Below are positions 23,160 through 35,114 of a stretch of DNA of 64,000 nt, piece after piece. The DNA comes from Lutjanus erythropterus (taxonomy: Eukaryota; Chordata; Actinopteri; Lutjaniformes; Lutjanidae): assembly GCA_020091685.1 (NCBI GenBank), contig CM034613.1, positions 3,943,878-4,007,877 of the forward strand, read 5' to 3'. Every line of letters starts with the position of its first letter. The first letter of the stretch is position 1. Position numbers and translations under genes: made by a program. The notes under the pieces were generated by a model. The model was not told the origin of the DNA, searched no databases, and was given only the letters and a program-made list of their open reading frames with translations.

Positions 23160-24121
23160 TTTAGCTATTTACACCTAGCGCCCTAGTTTAGAAAAAAAAA
23201 ATATTATTTTAATATTTACATTTTTTATGTGTTTTTAGTTTTCAGTGTTGGCAACAAAACTCTGTGGTTAGGTTTATGAAAAGATCAGGGTTTGTCTCTT
23301 CCATGCCAGTGGCTATTTACACCCACACTCTTTTGGTTTTTTAGGGTTTAGTCTAAAGACCCTTATCAGTGTCTAATCAGCAGCAGCAGGCAGCTACATT
23401 CAGAAAAACAGAAACCTGCTGCTAAGGACCACACAACTAAGTTAAATTCTAACTGGAGGATTTAGCAGCTGAAGTGCCAAATATTTTACTCAGGGGTTGG
23501 TGTTGCATTCTGCCCTAAAGTGATTAAAGGACAATGATTAGCCTAATGGAACTGAACTAGTGCTAATGTCTGCCAAGTCAAGTCAAAATGTCTGCCATGA
23601 AACACATCTGTTGTTCTTTGTTAAACATTGTAAGACTGATGCTATTCACACTCAGATGCCAGTAGCAACAATATTATTCACATCCTGATTCTAGTAGCCA
23701 ATTATGCTATTTACACCCAGGTGTATATAGCCTTGCATGGGAAAGGCAAGCAACCAGGTGTCTGTAGCCAGCAATGCTATTTGCATCCAGGGTGTAAATA
23801 GCCAATTTGGCTATTTACAGACATATGCCATAAACTATGATTTTTTTCCTAACCTAACCTAAGTTGATAGGTTGTTTGTCAAGTAGTTTTGTTTGCTAAA
23901 TCTAACCAAACTGTGATGGAAAAACTGAAAATGACAATTTTTAAAAAAGGAAAATAATAAGTCAACTAATTATAAAAATTAAAAGTCACACAGGACTCAA
24001 ACTCCAGTCCCCAAAAACCCTCCTCTTTAGTGACATTCTCATTCTTTAAAGCTAAACTAGAAGGCCAGGTGAAAATAGTTGATTAGCTGTCATGTGACTA
24101 TTCTCATCCAGGTGCAAATAG
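23160..24121. repeat. Interspersed element with TATTTACACCTAG / CCAGGTGCAAATA inverted ends
   Basis: The left end CTATTTACACCTAGCG and the right end CATCCAGGTGCAAATAG are inverted relative to each other. The interior contains repeated CCAGGTGTNTRTAGCC and AAATAGCCAATTTGGC words. A second copy in the same orientation occupies 26,140-26,575 with the shared right end GTGACTATTCTCA, then CAGGTGCAAATAG. Confidence 0.6.
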
Positions 24122-24589
24122 GTACTCTGATAATTCAAATTTAATTAGAGTAGTTTGACTTTTCTAAGATGTACATGAACCAACAGTGAATTTTAGAATT
24201 AGATGAAAAGATACATATGTTCATCACACAGGCAATAACTTGCTAACATGTTACCCATCAACTATAACAAGGCCATGTTAAATCAAAGTCAAGTGGTTGT
24301 GATTACAGCTTGTTCCGTAGCTAATAGGTCAATCAATAAATCAATCAATTCAAGCCTTATAAGTTGATACATTTAATAAGTAGAATTTAAAAAGCAGAAT
24401 TTAAAAGACTACAATTCTTTCAGTGGCACGCTCCAGGCTCCACGAAAAAGGGAAAAAAAACTTACTTTAAAAATAAGAAATGTGTAAGATGTTGCTTTGT
24501 TGAGAAACCTCAACACTGGTCACACAGAGAATAAATCACCAGCTGCCAAGGTTCTGTGCCATTTTATTAGCTGAAATATACACCTATGC

Positions 24590-24860
24590 ACTCTATTCCC
24601 TCAGTGGTCTCCTGTGCTCCATGCCTGCTCTGCTAACTGGATTAGCCGCGGTGCAGCAGCTGCTGATGAATAGGCAGCAGTAGGTGTTAGGTAACGTGTT
24701 GGGGGAGAGCGGGTCCTGGGCATCCATCATAATCATCAGCAGCCGGGGAGGTCTGCTCTGGATGCTGATGCTCAGCCGGGTGGCACTCAGCTGTGGAGGT
24801 GTGGGCTGGCAGACACTATCCGTGTCAAACTGGAAGAGGACCACATGGTCTTTTACTCAA
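24590..24860. other. GC-rich exon-like block of unknown nature
   Basis: This block stands out from the AT-rich flanks and is open on both strands for more than 80 codons. The minus strand reads SISIQSRPPRLLMIMMDAQ and ends in a stop just past PLRE. I do not recognise a protein family and no clear splice partners or promoter are visible. A fragment of a decayed gene, a non-coding RNA exon or a chance GC island are all possible. Confidence 0.2.
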
Positions 24861-25219
24861 ACTGAAGGTTTTTATTCCAAAACAGAATCACTGGACTTAA
24901 GCAACAAACCTTCAGTGTACAGTGGCCAGATTTCTATGGACAAAAACAGTAATCTGTTAAAAACTGGAATTTATGGAGTGTCGAAGGCATAGGACTAAAC
25001 TACTTGGCTATTTTTGGCATTATGTATCTATTTTGGCAATTTTTAGAAAACATTAAAATTGTCTTACAGTAGTGTGCATGGCCAAAATAACCAATATGAA
25101 ACCAACCAGTTTGAAAAAAAGTAAAAAGTCGTCCTCTGAAGGACATTTCTACTGGCTGTTTCTGTGCAAAGCTGACCGAACCTCACCTTTTCTCTGCTGT
25201 CAAGTGTCCCTTTCTGTCT

Positions 25220-25790
25220 GTTTTGTCTTGTTCTGTCTTTAATGTAATTTTTATCTTCTTGCATCCTGTTACATCTTTTGTTTTGTCTTTGTCTTGTTAC
25301 ATCTTGTTAAGTTGTTTTTGTTTTGTTATATCATTTTTGTCTTGTTACATCTTTTACATCATTTTCATCTTGTTTCGTCATTTTCGTCTTGTCATGTCTC
25401 ATTACATCTTTTACGTGTATTTCACCGTGTTACATGTTTTATGTTTTCACATTGTTTTTGTCTTGTTATGTCTGTTTTGCTATCTTTGTGTTGTTACGTC
25501 TTTTTACATCGGTTTTATCTTGTTACATCATTTTCATCCTGTTACATAGTTTTTGTTGTGACATCTTGTTAATGTTGTTTGTGTCTTGTTACATCATTTT
25601 TGTCTTATTGCATTATTTGTTGTCTTGATACATCATTTTTGCCTTGTTACATCTTATTACACATCATTTTCATCTTGTTATGCCTGTTTTGCTGTTTTTT
25701 GCTTGTTATGTCATTTTTGTCCTGTTATGTCTTTTATTTCATTTTTGTGTGTGTTTTGTACACTTTACGTAATTTTCATCTTTTAATCTT
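25220..25790. repeat. Minisatellite array, TTACATCATTTTCATCTTG unit (reverse orientation)
   Basis: This is the exact inverse vocabulary of the 21.0-22.2 kb array (TCATTTTCATCTTGTTACATC). Units are about 20 bases and unevenly diverged. Overlapping frames of 66-108 codons on the plus strand are artefacts of the array. Confidence 0.85.
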
Positions 25791-26139
25791 GCTTTAAAAC
25801 TAAAATAATTGTTTTGAAAATATAAGGAGTAGAAAGTACAGATATTTGTGTTAAAATGTAGGGAGTTAAAGTAAAAAGTTTTTAGAAAAAGAAATATTCA
25901 AGTAAAGCGCAGTCACCTCTCATCTCTGCTGAACATACAGTTAGCAGTGGGCCCCCACTGAACCCCCCAATTCCTCCATTCTGTCTACACATTGGGTATG
26001 TATTATATTATATTGTATTATTGTGCAAAATATTGAATTATTTTCAATAACAACCTTTTGTTTTGCCTTGTTCTGATAGATGCTATTAGCACTTTGCTGT
26101 CAGCCAAATTCTGTGTGCACCTGCGGTGGAAAAGCCAGT

Positions 26140-26575
26140 TTGGTTATTTACTCCCAGGTGTATAGCCTAGCATGGCAGTGACAAACTCCCAGGTGTCAGT
26201 AGCCGACAGTGCTGTTTGTACCTGGGGTATAAATAGCCAATGTCACCACTTTCACCTACATGGCCAGGATCTTTCCAAAACTAATCAAGTGAGTCTGTCC
26301 TCTAAACCCGACCAAACTCTGACTGAAAACATTTCATGAAAGCACTGAAAATGTCAACTTTGTCTAAAAATTGAAAGTCAACCCTGACTACAAGTTTCAC
26401 ACAAAACTCAAATCACAGAACCCTAGGTCAGGACTCAGACCCCCAGGAGGAAGTCATCCACAAAACCTCCTCTCTACAGAGACTTTGTCACTCTTTACAG
26501 TTAAAGTAGGAGGGTGAGTGTAAATAGCAGCATAATAGACATGTGACTATTCTCACACAGGTGCAAATAGACAAC
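26140..26575. repeat. Second copy of the CCAGGTGTAAATAGCC element
   Basis: Same order of landmarks as 23,690-24,121: CAGGTGTATAGCCT, CCAGGTGTCAGTAGCC, a central CTAAACCCGACCAAACT block, then GTGACTATTCTCACACAGGT at the right end. Confidence 0.6.
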
Positions 26576-28555
26576 AGTATGATTAAGTTTAGAAAAAGAT
26601 TGTGTGTATGGTTTATCCCCAACTGTCACACCTTTAGGGCTGTCGCATGGTTCTTATGACAGACTTAACCAACTCTCCTGCACACCTGAAAACCAATGCA
26701 ATTCAATAATCACACTCTCTGTCAGCATTTGAAGCACAACACCATGGTGTGTCGTGGCACTGACCACTTGTGGTTCCAAGTTGATGATTGGCTTGTCATT
26801 CTGCTGCACGCTTCAAGACAATCACTTCTTTTTCTGCCTTCGAAAACACACTAGCAGCCAGATCTCCATCATAACTGAAAAGAGAAGAACCCTATGTCTT
26901 TTCCTGCTTGCATCAACTCCAAGTGTGGTGTTCTGCATGAGTGTATACACATAATTGTTGCAGACAGTGCGCACAGAGCCACAGATGATCTGGTCCCTGC
27001 ACAAAGGCTACAGTACATCCTGCATTACCGCTGAACGTTGCCAGTGGATGTAAATAATGATGAGTGTGATTGTCCAATATGGATGTAATTCGTAGGGATG
27101 CTGGGCTGTGCATCCTGTACCCATCATGTACACTGCATACAGCAGATTACACGTGGCTGCCTCATCACATGTTGCCTAGAATCCCAGAAACCAACCTCTA
27201 GTCTTATAAATGACTACAGTACAAGTGTATGGAAGCCCTGAATGAAAATGATCAATAAAGTAAATTAGCCTCATAAAAACATTAAAACTAGGCTACATGC
27301 AAAGAAAGCAATATAAATAGAAATAAAACAGTAGGTTCAAACTAAGGTCTTGCCTCTCACTGGACAAATAACAAGTCATACTGGAAGATGACAGGGTGGA
27401 ACTTGGGGTGGCCAAATGGATTTCAAGGGTGGCCAGTACCCTCGACCTGAGGCCAATCCATCTAGAAATGCCCCTGGTGTTAACGCCAAGGAAGGGTTAG
27501 CGCCAATTAAAATACATTTCTAGCCAAAAGAAAGACGTGACAGCAATTTTATATATCATGCTAACACACAGTTTAGATACTTTGTGTTTAGAGTTCATGG
27601 AAAAATCAAAACGTGCATCGAAACACATGGATGCTTTTAGAACACATGGAAGTGGTGCACTTTAAGCTCCTGTGGTCTAAATGAGTATTACAACAAATAC
27701 TTAAAAAAAGGACTTATTTTTCCCACCTGTTTCCGATTTTTTTAAAAAGGAACTTTAAAATTATCCAGGCAAAACATTTTTTCACCCATTATTAAGTGAC
27801 AAACAGAAGATAAGAGAGATCTAAACCTATATTTTTACACACGGCCCTAGACTTCCACAAGATTAGGTAAATACTGCATCAAAAACCTCTAATCACTTTT
27901 ATTGGTGTGATTTTGTAGGACCAATTCCCAAAAATCTACATTTTCGACAGCTTTTCACTACAAACCAACTGACACACGGCAAACCTGCGGTCTAGGCCAG
28001 TTCACACTTTGGTGACCCATCTTTGGTAGTCTGTGAATTACTCTGACATGTGACCAGAGCTTATTCAGACTTCAAATTGTTTAGTCATACCTGCATCACC
28101 AACTACAGCAATATTTCAATGTCATAACTGTGTACCAAAGGAATGGTTTGCCAAAGGTAGCACTGATGTGAATTTGTCCTCAAACAAGGATACCAACAGT
28201 GCCACAGAGTCAGTAAACTCGACCTAATGTGTGGCTGCTGGGCCTGAGTGATGGGCTTGTCAACACTGTTTGTAATGTCTTGTTTGTGTGGCTGGACAGC
28301 CACTTAGAGGGCTTGCCTGTCACAAAATAAAGGGTTGGGATAAGAGCCAAACAACTTCACATCACTGTTCAAGTTTTTGTTCAATTCTGAGATTTCAAAA
28401 GCTGTAAACTCATTTTGTTGTTGAGGCACAAGGAGGATAATAGACTGAAAAACTCTAAGCTGGACAACCTGCTTGTTATTTGACAGTGTACATAAAAGAC
28501 AAGCACCCTCTAGTAGCTCTACTGCCAAACTCAAAGAACTCTAAAATTAAAGGAC
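26576..28555. other. Intergenic, nothing recognised
   Basis: Several frames of 60-76 codons on both strands lack domain signatures. No tandem array is visible. Confidence 0.4.
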
Positions 28556-28559
28556 ACGG

Positions 28560-29970
28560 ACTGAATATGCAGGTAGTTTTTGAGACTGTGTTTGTTTTGA
28601 GGGATAACAGACCCTTGCTCTGAAAATACACACTGTCCATGCAGTAGGGTTAGGCTAGGGTTAACCCTAATGACTTCGGTGATGAGGTCAGCAGCAGGGA
28701 GAGTGTGTATGTTTGGAGAAGTAGGCCATTGGAGCAATAGTGTTTGTTTTTGGGACAATGGCATTGGCTTTTTCTGTTTTAATTTGAAGTTTGCACAGCC
28801 ACCACCCAACAAATAGCAAGTAAATCAAACCAAAAAATTAAGACAAGTCAAATTTTTAGTGACTCTAAGAATAGGAAACAGTTTTTCATGGCAGACATTT
28901 TGACATGTCATGACAGGAAAAGCACAAGTGTGACTAGAAACATTAATAATTGCAGCAGTCCAGCTGTACCAAGCAACATATTTATATGAAAAATTGGTCA
29001 AATAGCCAACCATGGCAATACAGTAGCCTACTATGGTACTATGGTACATACTATGGGCCAGCAGTGCGTGAGCAATGCGTGAGTGTGTATTTTCAGAGCA
29101 ATGGGCGTTCAGAACCATGGGTGTTTGTGTTTGTGTTTGGGATAATGGGATCTTGGACAAATGGCATTTCTTTCCAGAGATAACGGGCTCCCGAAAACAA
29201 CGCCCATTGATCCAAAGGCAAAATACACATTCTCTCTGTAGGTGGTTTAGGGTATGGTTAGGGATAACCCTGTCATGATTTGATTCCAACACTGGAAATT
29301 TGTCTGCAACAGTAAAATTGCTTGAAATGTCATTTGGCGTAAGGCTGAAAGCCTGTCTAGGTCAAAGCCCAGCTGATTCAGTACCCTGGGCAGCTGACAG
29401 TCACTGAACTAACAACTTGCAGGGCCAGTGTGTATTTCCAGAGCAATGGGCCTTCTGAACCATGGGTGTTTTTTTTTTTTTTCAAGGATAAGGGACTGTC
29501 GGACAAATGGCATTTGTTTTTTAGGGATAATGGGCTGTTGGACAAATGGTGTTTATTTTTAGGCATAATGGGATATTGGGACAAATGTTGTTTGTTGTCA
29601 GAGTAATGGGCATTTGGATAAATGTCATTTTTGGGGGGAGTGTAACAAGCTGTTTGACACATTGTGTTTGTTTTCTGGGATAACAGGCTCCCAAAAACAA
29701 ACACCCATTGCTCCTATAGCCCAATACTCTGAAAATACACAGTCTCCCTGCAGTTAGGTTAGGGGTAGGGTTAAGTTAGCCCTAATGACTTGGGTGACGA
29801 GATCAACTGAGTGAGAGTGTATTTTTAGAGCAATGGGCCTTGTTTTTAGGGATAATGGGTTGTCAGACAAATGGGCTTTTGGTCCAATGGGATTTTTTTT
29901 TTTGATGGTGTCAGAATAATGGCCTGTCAGAACACTGGTATGGCATTGGTAGAACTGCCCCATGTTTTTA
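28560..29970. repeat. Composite repeat region: GGGATAATGGGCTNTTGGACAAATGG minisatellite with TTAGGGTTA blocks
   Basis: The words AGAGCAATGGGC, GGGATAATGGG and GGACAAATGG recur at 28,600-28,770, 29,060-29,190, 29,430-29,700 and 29,820-29,900. They are flanked by TAGGGTTAGGC/GGGTTAACCCTAATGAC blocks near 28,650 and 29,755. A segment with TGGAAATTTGTCTGCAACAG near 29,295 is shared with 42,920. The same composite occurs at 42,330-43,195. This looks like a transposon family carrying an internal minisatellite. Confidence 0.65.
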
Positions 29971-30827
29971 GTTTCACCTGGGCTTTTTGTGCTATGTCAA
30001 GATGTCTGCCGTGAAAAAACGTCTAGTGTTCTTTTTTGTTTAATTTATTCTCATGTAATAGTTTGACATTATTTTGACACCACAGTGATGTAGAGTACAC
30101 GACAAATTATCCTAAAGGAAAAGGCAGGTTAATCTGCTTTATACTACAAATCAAACTTTGCACAACATTGCAGCAGACTGAATCTTTGCTTGGCATAAAC
30201 ATGACAGTGTAAGAACACGAGAAGAAATGAAGTAGCTTATATAAGGCCTGTATTATCTTTCTGAACTTCTGAGCACACGTCTTGAGCTCCCTTATTATCA
30301 GTGATATACAGCAGGTGTGACTGTAAATCTTTGTCTTCAACACTCAAGAGACAGCTCTGGTCATGGCCATAATAAGCAGTCACCTTCCTCCCGCGGACCT
30401 GATTCTGTTTATTCTCACCCATTCACAGATTTATTGAGTCAATTTCCTAGCTCACATAAACGCTGAGGCGCCGGCTGCCTGACACTTCACCTCTGCAGCG
30501 GAAACGTGTCCTAGATTCGGCACATAAGCCAGCTGGTCAGGCTCCGTCCTGCTATTGTATTGGTACCGTGGAGAACGCAGCCTTCTCCGTGTAAGTCACG
30601 TTTCAGACACGAGCTTGTTCTGGAGCTGATGTCAGAACTTGCCAGAGGTGCGAATAGAGGTGTGAAAACTCAATCTTGGTCCTTCTGAGTATTGATCCAT
30701 AGAGCACAGATGAAAATAAGCACTTTCGGAGAAGTTTTGAGTACAGTCTGTCACACTGGACAGATATCTAGATGAGCTAAATGAAGCGTAGAACAGCTTT
30801 TCCACATCTGTTCGCTTCATTCCACTA
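29971..30827. other. Intergenic, no gene recognised
   Basis: A non-repetitive, GC-balanced stretch lies at 30,440-30,640. No exon or repeat could be supported. Confidence 0.35.
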
Positions 30828-30849
30828 CCCCCCCCACCCCCACCCCCAT
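30828..30849 (-). other. C-rich run, strong G-quadruplex potential on the minus strand
   Basis: Eight, five and five cytosines are separated by single adenines. Read on the minus strand these are long G-tracts able to supply four G3 runs with one-base loops. Confidence 0.55.
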
Positions 30850-31519
30850 CCTGGATCGCTGCTTTTTCTTCTCCATCTCATCTCATTTTTTGAGGTTTAT
30901 TTTTAACCAAGTATGGCTTGGAATAGCTTGCATCCTGAAATGGAAATTTGGGATGAACACAATGGGAACTTGGCTCTGTCACTGTCACCCCCCGAGGGAA
31001 TAAGTGACTCATGTAACCTCAACAGAAACGACTGCAGCCACACCAAAAGAAGAGAGAAAGGAGGGGGGTGAGAGAAAGAGAACGGAGGAAATGTGAGCCA
31101 AACAACAAAAACCAGGATTTACACCGACACTCGCCCATCTCCAAACATCACACGCCGTATGTACATCTTTGATCTTGCTTTTCTTCACTTTTCATTATGC
31201 AATTGTCGTTCCTGCAGTGATGAAAAGCACATGGCCTTTGCTTACATGTTCCCATTATAAAGTAATAACTTCCAAGCAGGGCCTGCGGGCCTAATCCAAA
31301 TCTAGCCGAAGAGCAGGGCCATTAATCAAACCGTTACACCCAAAAGGGTTTTTTCCCGCTAGAGAAAGAGCAAATATATCTCTATATAAACAGACATGAC
31401 TGTTCACAGTGTTTATATCCAATCAGGGTTTAGAAATGTGGCACAGTCTCAGCAGAAACAGATCTGTGTATTTGTAACAGATGAGTGTTTGAAATGCCCA
31501 TGGTAACTTTGGTAGTACT
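30850..31519. other. Intergenic; conserved-element candidate at 31,120-31,345
   Basis: The stretch around 31,120-31,345 is non-repetitive and contains homeodomain-like words ATGCAATT and CCATTAATCAAA. That is typical of vertebrate conserved non-coding elements, but conservation cannot be shown here. Confidence 0.3.
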
Positions 31520-32840
31520 TTCTATGAAGGTCAAATCTATAATGCATTAAAAGCACATTCATAAGACATTATAATACACTTATAATCTTTATTAAACTCT
31601 ATAAATGTTTATAATCATGAATCAAAACTTATAAGAAGATTTATAAAGTAAGTTGTGGATTATAGAGCCTTTTAAATACATTATGCCTCATAAGTGTGCT
31701 TATAATGCATTATAAGCACAGCCATAAACCAATATAATGCATCTCTTTATGAACCATATATAAATGTTTAAATCGATGCATGATTACTTTCATAATGCTA
31801 TATACCTCCATACCAAACTGATGAATATGACTCCTGGGTTTTTCAATGGTGTATTATAAAGCATTATAAATACATCACAGTGTCTTATAAGTGTGCTTCT
31901 ATGTTTGATAAGCACATTCAGAAACACTATTATGCATTTATAAGGCTTTATAAAACTAAAATATTTATTAATGTTGATAATAATGCATCACAGCTTATAA
32001 CAAGATTTAAGAATTATTATAAGTGGTGGACATAATGTATTTTAAATCCAGCACTCATACTGCTACATACCTTCATACCAAAGTGACAAATATGAGTCCT
32101 GAGTTCCATAGCACCTTATAAATACCATCATTTTAGCCAGTTATAAAGACACATAGAGAACAACTCAGAACACATGATAAATTCTAAGTTTCTGAAACAG
32201 AATGATGTCTTATGAACATCAACAATATGCTGTGGCACGACTTTGTGAGCTTTAAGTAAAGTGACGACACTATGTTATTATCATTGTTATTATTATTATT
32301 ATGTGTGATGTTTTATAAGGCATTATTTCATTTTAGAAACTTAGACTTTATAATTTATTATTATTAGACGTGGACATATATATGTGTATATATACACAGT
32401 ATGTATAAGTTCAGCATTTATAATGCTTTATGCTTCCATGCCATATTGATGACTCTGTGTCGTGGCTTACACAGCACATTACAACTACGTTTACTTTAGC
32501 CAGTCATAAAGACACATAGAGAACTGCTGTAATGTGTCATAACAGACTGTAAACTCTAAGTTTCTGAAATGGAGTACTGTCTTATGAACATCAACAATGC
32601 AGAATAATAGCATAACTTTGTCAAGCCAAGTGACAGAACCATACAAGATTATTATCAACTGTATGTTTATAAGACGTGATCCAATTCAGAAACCTAAAGT
32701 TTATACTCTGTCACGATATGATAATGCAGTATCACGTATGATTATAAACATTTATAAAGACAGTTTTATAAAGCGTTATAAATGCATTATACATGTCTTA
32801 TGAATGTGCTTATAATGTATTATAGACACAACCTTCATTG
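31520..32840. repeat. TTATAANGCATTATAA-rich repeat with diverged 260-370-bp units
   Basis: CATACCAAANTGATGAATATGA-type sequence recurs at about 31,808, 32,066 and 32,437. The last two copies are followed by a shared block (TTAGCCAGT, ATAAAGACACATAGAGAAC, then TTCTGAAA and GTCTTATGAACATCAACAAT), so the region is a diverged tandem of roughly 260-370-bp units. Between them the words TTATAATGCATTATAA and ATTTATAAAG recur in both orientations. Confidence 0.7.
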
Positions 32841-35114
32841 AAAGTATCGTTTTTATCAGTAGCCAAAAATAATTAAATAATTGGCCACCACAAAGGGGCA
32901 GTATAACAAGATGAAAACTTTACGTGTGCTATATTATTAGCTTATAAAGTAGTCATGGCTGACATGTTGCAGGGGTAATAGCTACTATTGAAAACAATGA
33001 AGTCAGTTCCTCAGTATTTTTACAGGAATTTGTTGGGTCTATTAACGTAAGGAGCTCACTTCTACAATTACAACTTACTCATGGTGAGTATTTTATGGAC
33101 AGATTCATACTTGAAATATTCAAAGTTGACTACTTTTAGACCAACAAAAATCAATAAATAAAGGATTCAGTATTTCTCAACCAGAATTTTAATCTGGCAA
33201 TATGGAGGACAGCTCCGCTTAGTAGTTTTTTTTAATATTCACCAACTCTTGTAGCCTCTTTTAGCTCATTGTTGGAGTTTTATGGGTCACTACTGGTTCA
33301 GTCTCACCACTCTACTCAACGTTCTTCAAAACAGTAGGAGCAGGGGGTTACATCCATCAGGTCGACACAAACACAAGTCCATGCGTGTCTCTTGAATAAG
33401 GCAATACTTTCCCATATCAACTCTATAAGGTGATAATGTGTCAGTGTTGTGTTGCACTGCCCCCAGGTGGCCAAAAAAGTCAATTAATGCAGGTTTAACT
33501 GAGGACATAATAGTATACAAATCCAAATATATTTTAGAGATTTTTTTTTTTTGGTGTGGTTACTTGGATGTTAGCATTTCTATACCCTGTGCAGATCAAC
33601 ATCAGCAGAATCTTTTTTATTTATGCTCACCAAAATCTGGCTGTTCAGTTGCTAGATATTCCCATTTCTTGACCAGGTATTTAAACTGTCTGCTGGTAGG
33701 TGCTGAGAAGGTCGTGTGAAGTGGGTTTCACTGAACACAGCTGCTACTGGAAATGCTAATGATGGCAGTAAGACTAAGTGAGCTGTAAAATCAAAACGAT
33801 GAGTTTAAAGACTCTAAACTCTAGATTTGGCTCTTTTGGTAGTCAAGCATCACTGTCATTTGATCCACTGTTGATAAAGATATTGATTAGAGCAGCTTAA
33901 AGCCAGAAGCAGGGAGCTGAAGTGGGGTTTTGCCACTCTAAGCCGGTAATTGCAGAGCACTTAGTCGATTTAAAATGAAGCAAATTTCCAACAAAGCTGT
34001 CGATCTTTTGATGTCCTAATGAGGACACACTAATAACACGTTCCAGAAGTTTTTAGCAGCAAAGACAGTTTCCACTTTGCTTCATTTCCCACCAAACCCA
34101 TAATTCCTCCACTCAGAGCTAAACCAGCCCTACGTGCTGCATCACATCCACTTCCCACATCATTTAAAAAGAACTCTGCAAATAAACAGCTCTGATCCAA
34201 CGTGGTGAAAACAAAGCAAAAAGGCCCCTTGAGATATTTCCACTGTGAAGCAGGCCAGATCACAGACCGAGGAGAGAGGACAGAGGCCTTATATAGTCAG
34301 AACAAACTCATCCTTGGGGCTCAGGTAACCAACATCTCGGGTTCGCTAAAGCTGAGGGATAATCCACCAGAACTGATGAGCAGTTTTAGAGGATAAGAGC
34401 AAAAAATGTTAAGAATTCTGAGCTCAGTGGGGAAAACATGGGTAAGAATTCAAGAACTCTGATGTTTATGTGTGCAAAGTTGCATAGGAGAGAAGGAATC
34501 TTGAAAAAGGTGAAAAAGAAAGCGAAAGCGAAGACAGAGAATAATAAAAATAGCTCAAAAGAAAAACTGACCAGTCGACAAGCCTTGGCTGACCCGGGCC
34601 AATCACAATAGTCCACTCTCAAAACCGGAGGTCAAAGGTGAAGATTTCCTGGCTTTAACTTCAAGCTCAGTCTCCCAATTCCTGGAGCCGGTTCAGATTC
34701 AACCCACAAGTCCCATGACCTCGCTGGGACTGGTGCCGTGCGACACTGGACTGTGGGATCTATGCCGAACTTTTTTTTTTAAGTGACGGCATGTGTTTAT
34801 TTATATTATCCTCTGTGGGCGGCAACTGTGACATGCTGAAAAATCATCATAGAGGAGGGCTTGTCAAAGTGTGAAAGTTGACATGCTCAGTCTGGCACTC
34901 GTTTAATGAAGCCGTGCCACTGGAGGATAAATAATTTGGAGGGAAAACAAGGCTGACTTGGAGCTTTTGGCCGAGGCTTCAAATTCCCACTGAAGCAATA
35001 AGACAGCAGTCCTCTTAAGTTAAGTGTTTTTTTACATGCCAGCAACACTTTTCTTTCAGTGCGACGTAAAACTCTTACTCAGAAAGAATTACACTCAGAT
35101 TGTTCCATCTTGTA
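32841..35114. other. Intergenic, no gene recognised
   Basis: Only short frames without domain features were seen. Stretches at 33,900-34,160 and 34,640-34,760 are non-repetitive with mixed composition. Confidence 0.35.

Larger units (their letters stand above)
20741..25920. repeat. 5.2-kb inverted structure: related ends (CAGAGGTTGGAAGTAAG) plus mirrored minisatellite arrays
   Basis: The left end (20,741-20,890) has GTACTTTACTTGAGTATTTATT and, further in, AACACAAATATCTG. The reverse complement of the right end (25,800-25,920) carries AGAGGTGACTG, CTTTACTTGAATATTTCTTT and AACACAAATATCTG in the same order, so the ends are inverted copies over roughly 150 bases. CAG-N-GGTG ends suggest a hAT-type non-autonomous element family of fish. 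Each end is followed inwards by the same tandem array in opposite orientation (21,020-22,230 and 25,220-25,790). The middle holds apparently unrelated DNA. It may be one large element or two separate copies inserted head-to-head. No target duplication was identified. Confidence 0.6.

Noticed and set aside
20741-25920. A CRISPR array or bacterial-type repeat system at the tandem arrays
   Set aside because: The genome is clearly vertebrate, and units are contiguous and diverged without unique spacers of constant length.
28825-29292. 155-codon minus frame
   Set aside because: Overlaps the ATGGGC composite repeat and has no domain features; similar frames occur in each repeat copy.
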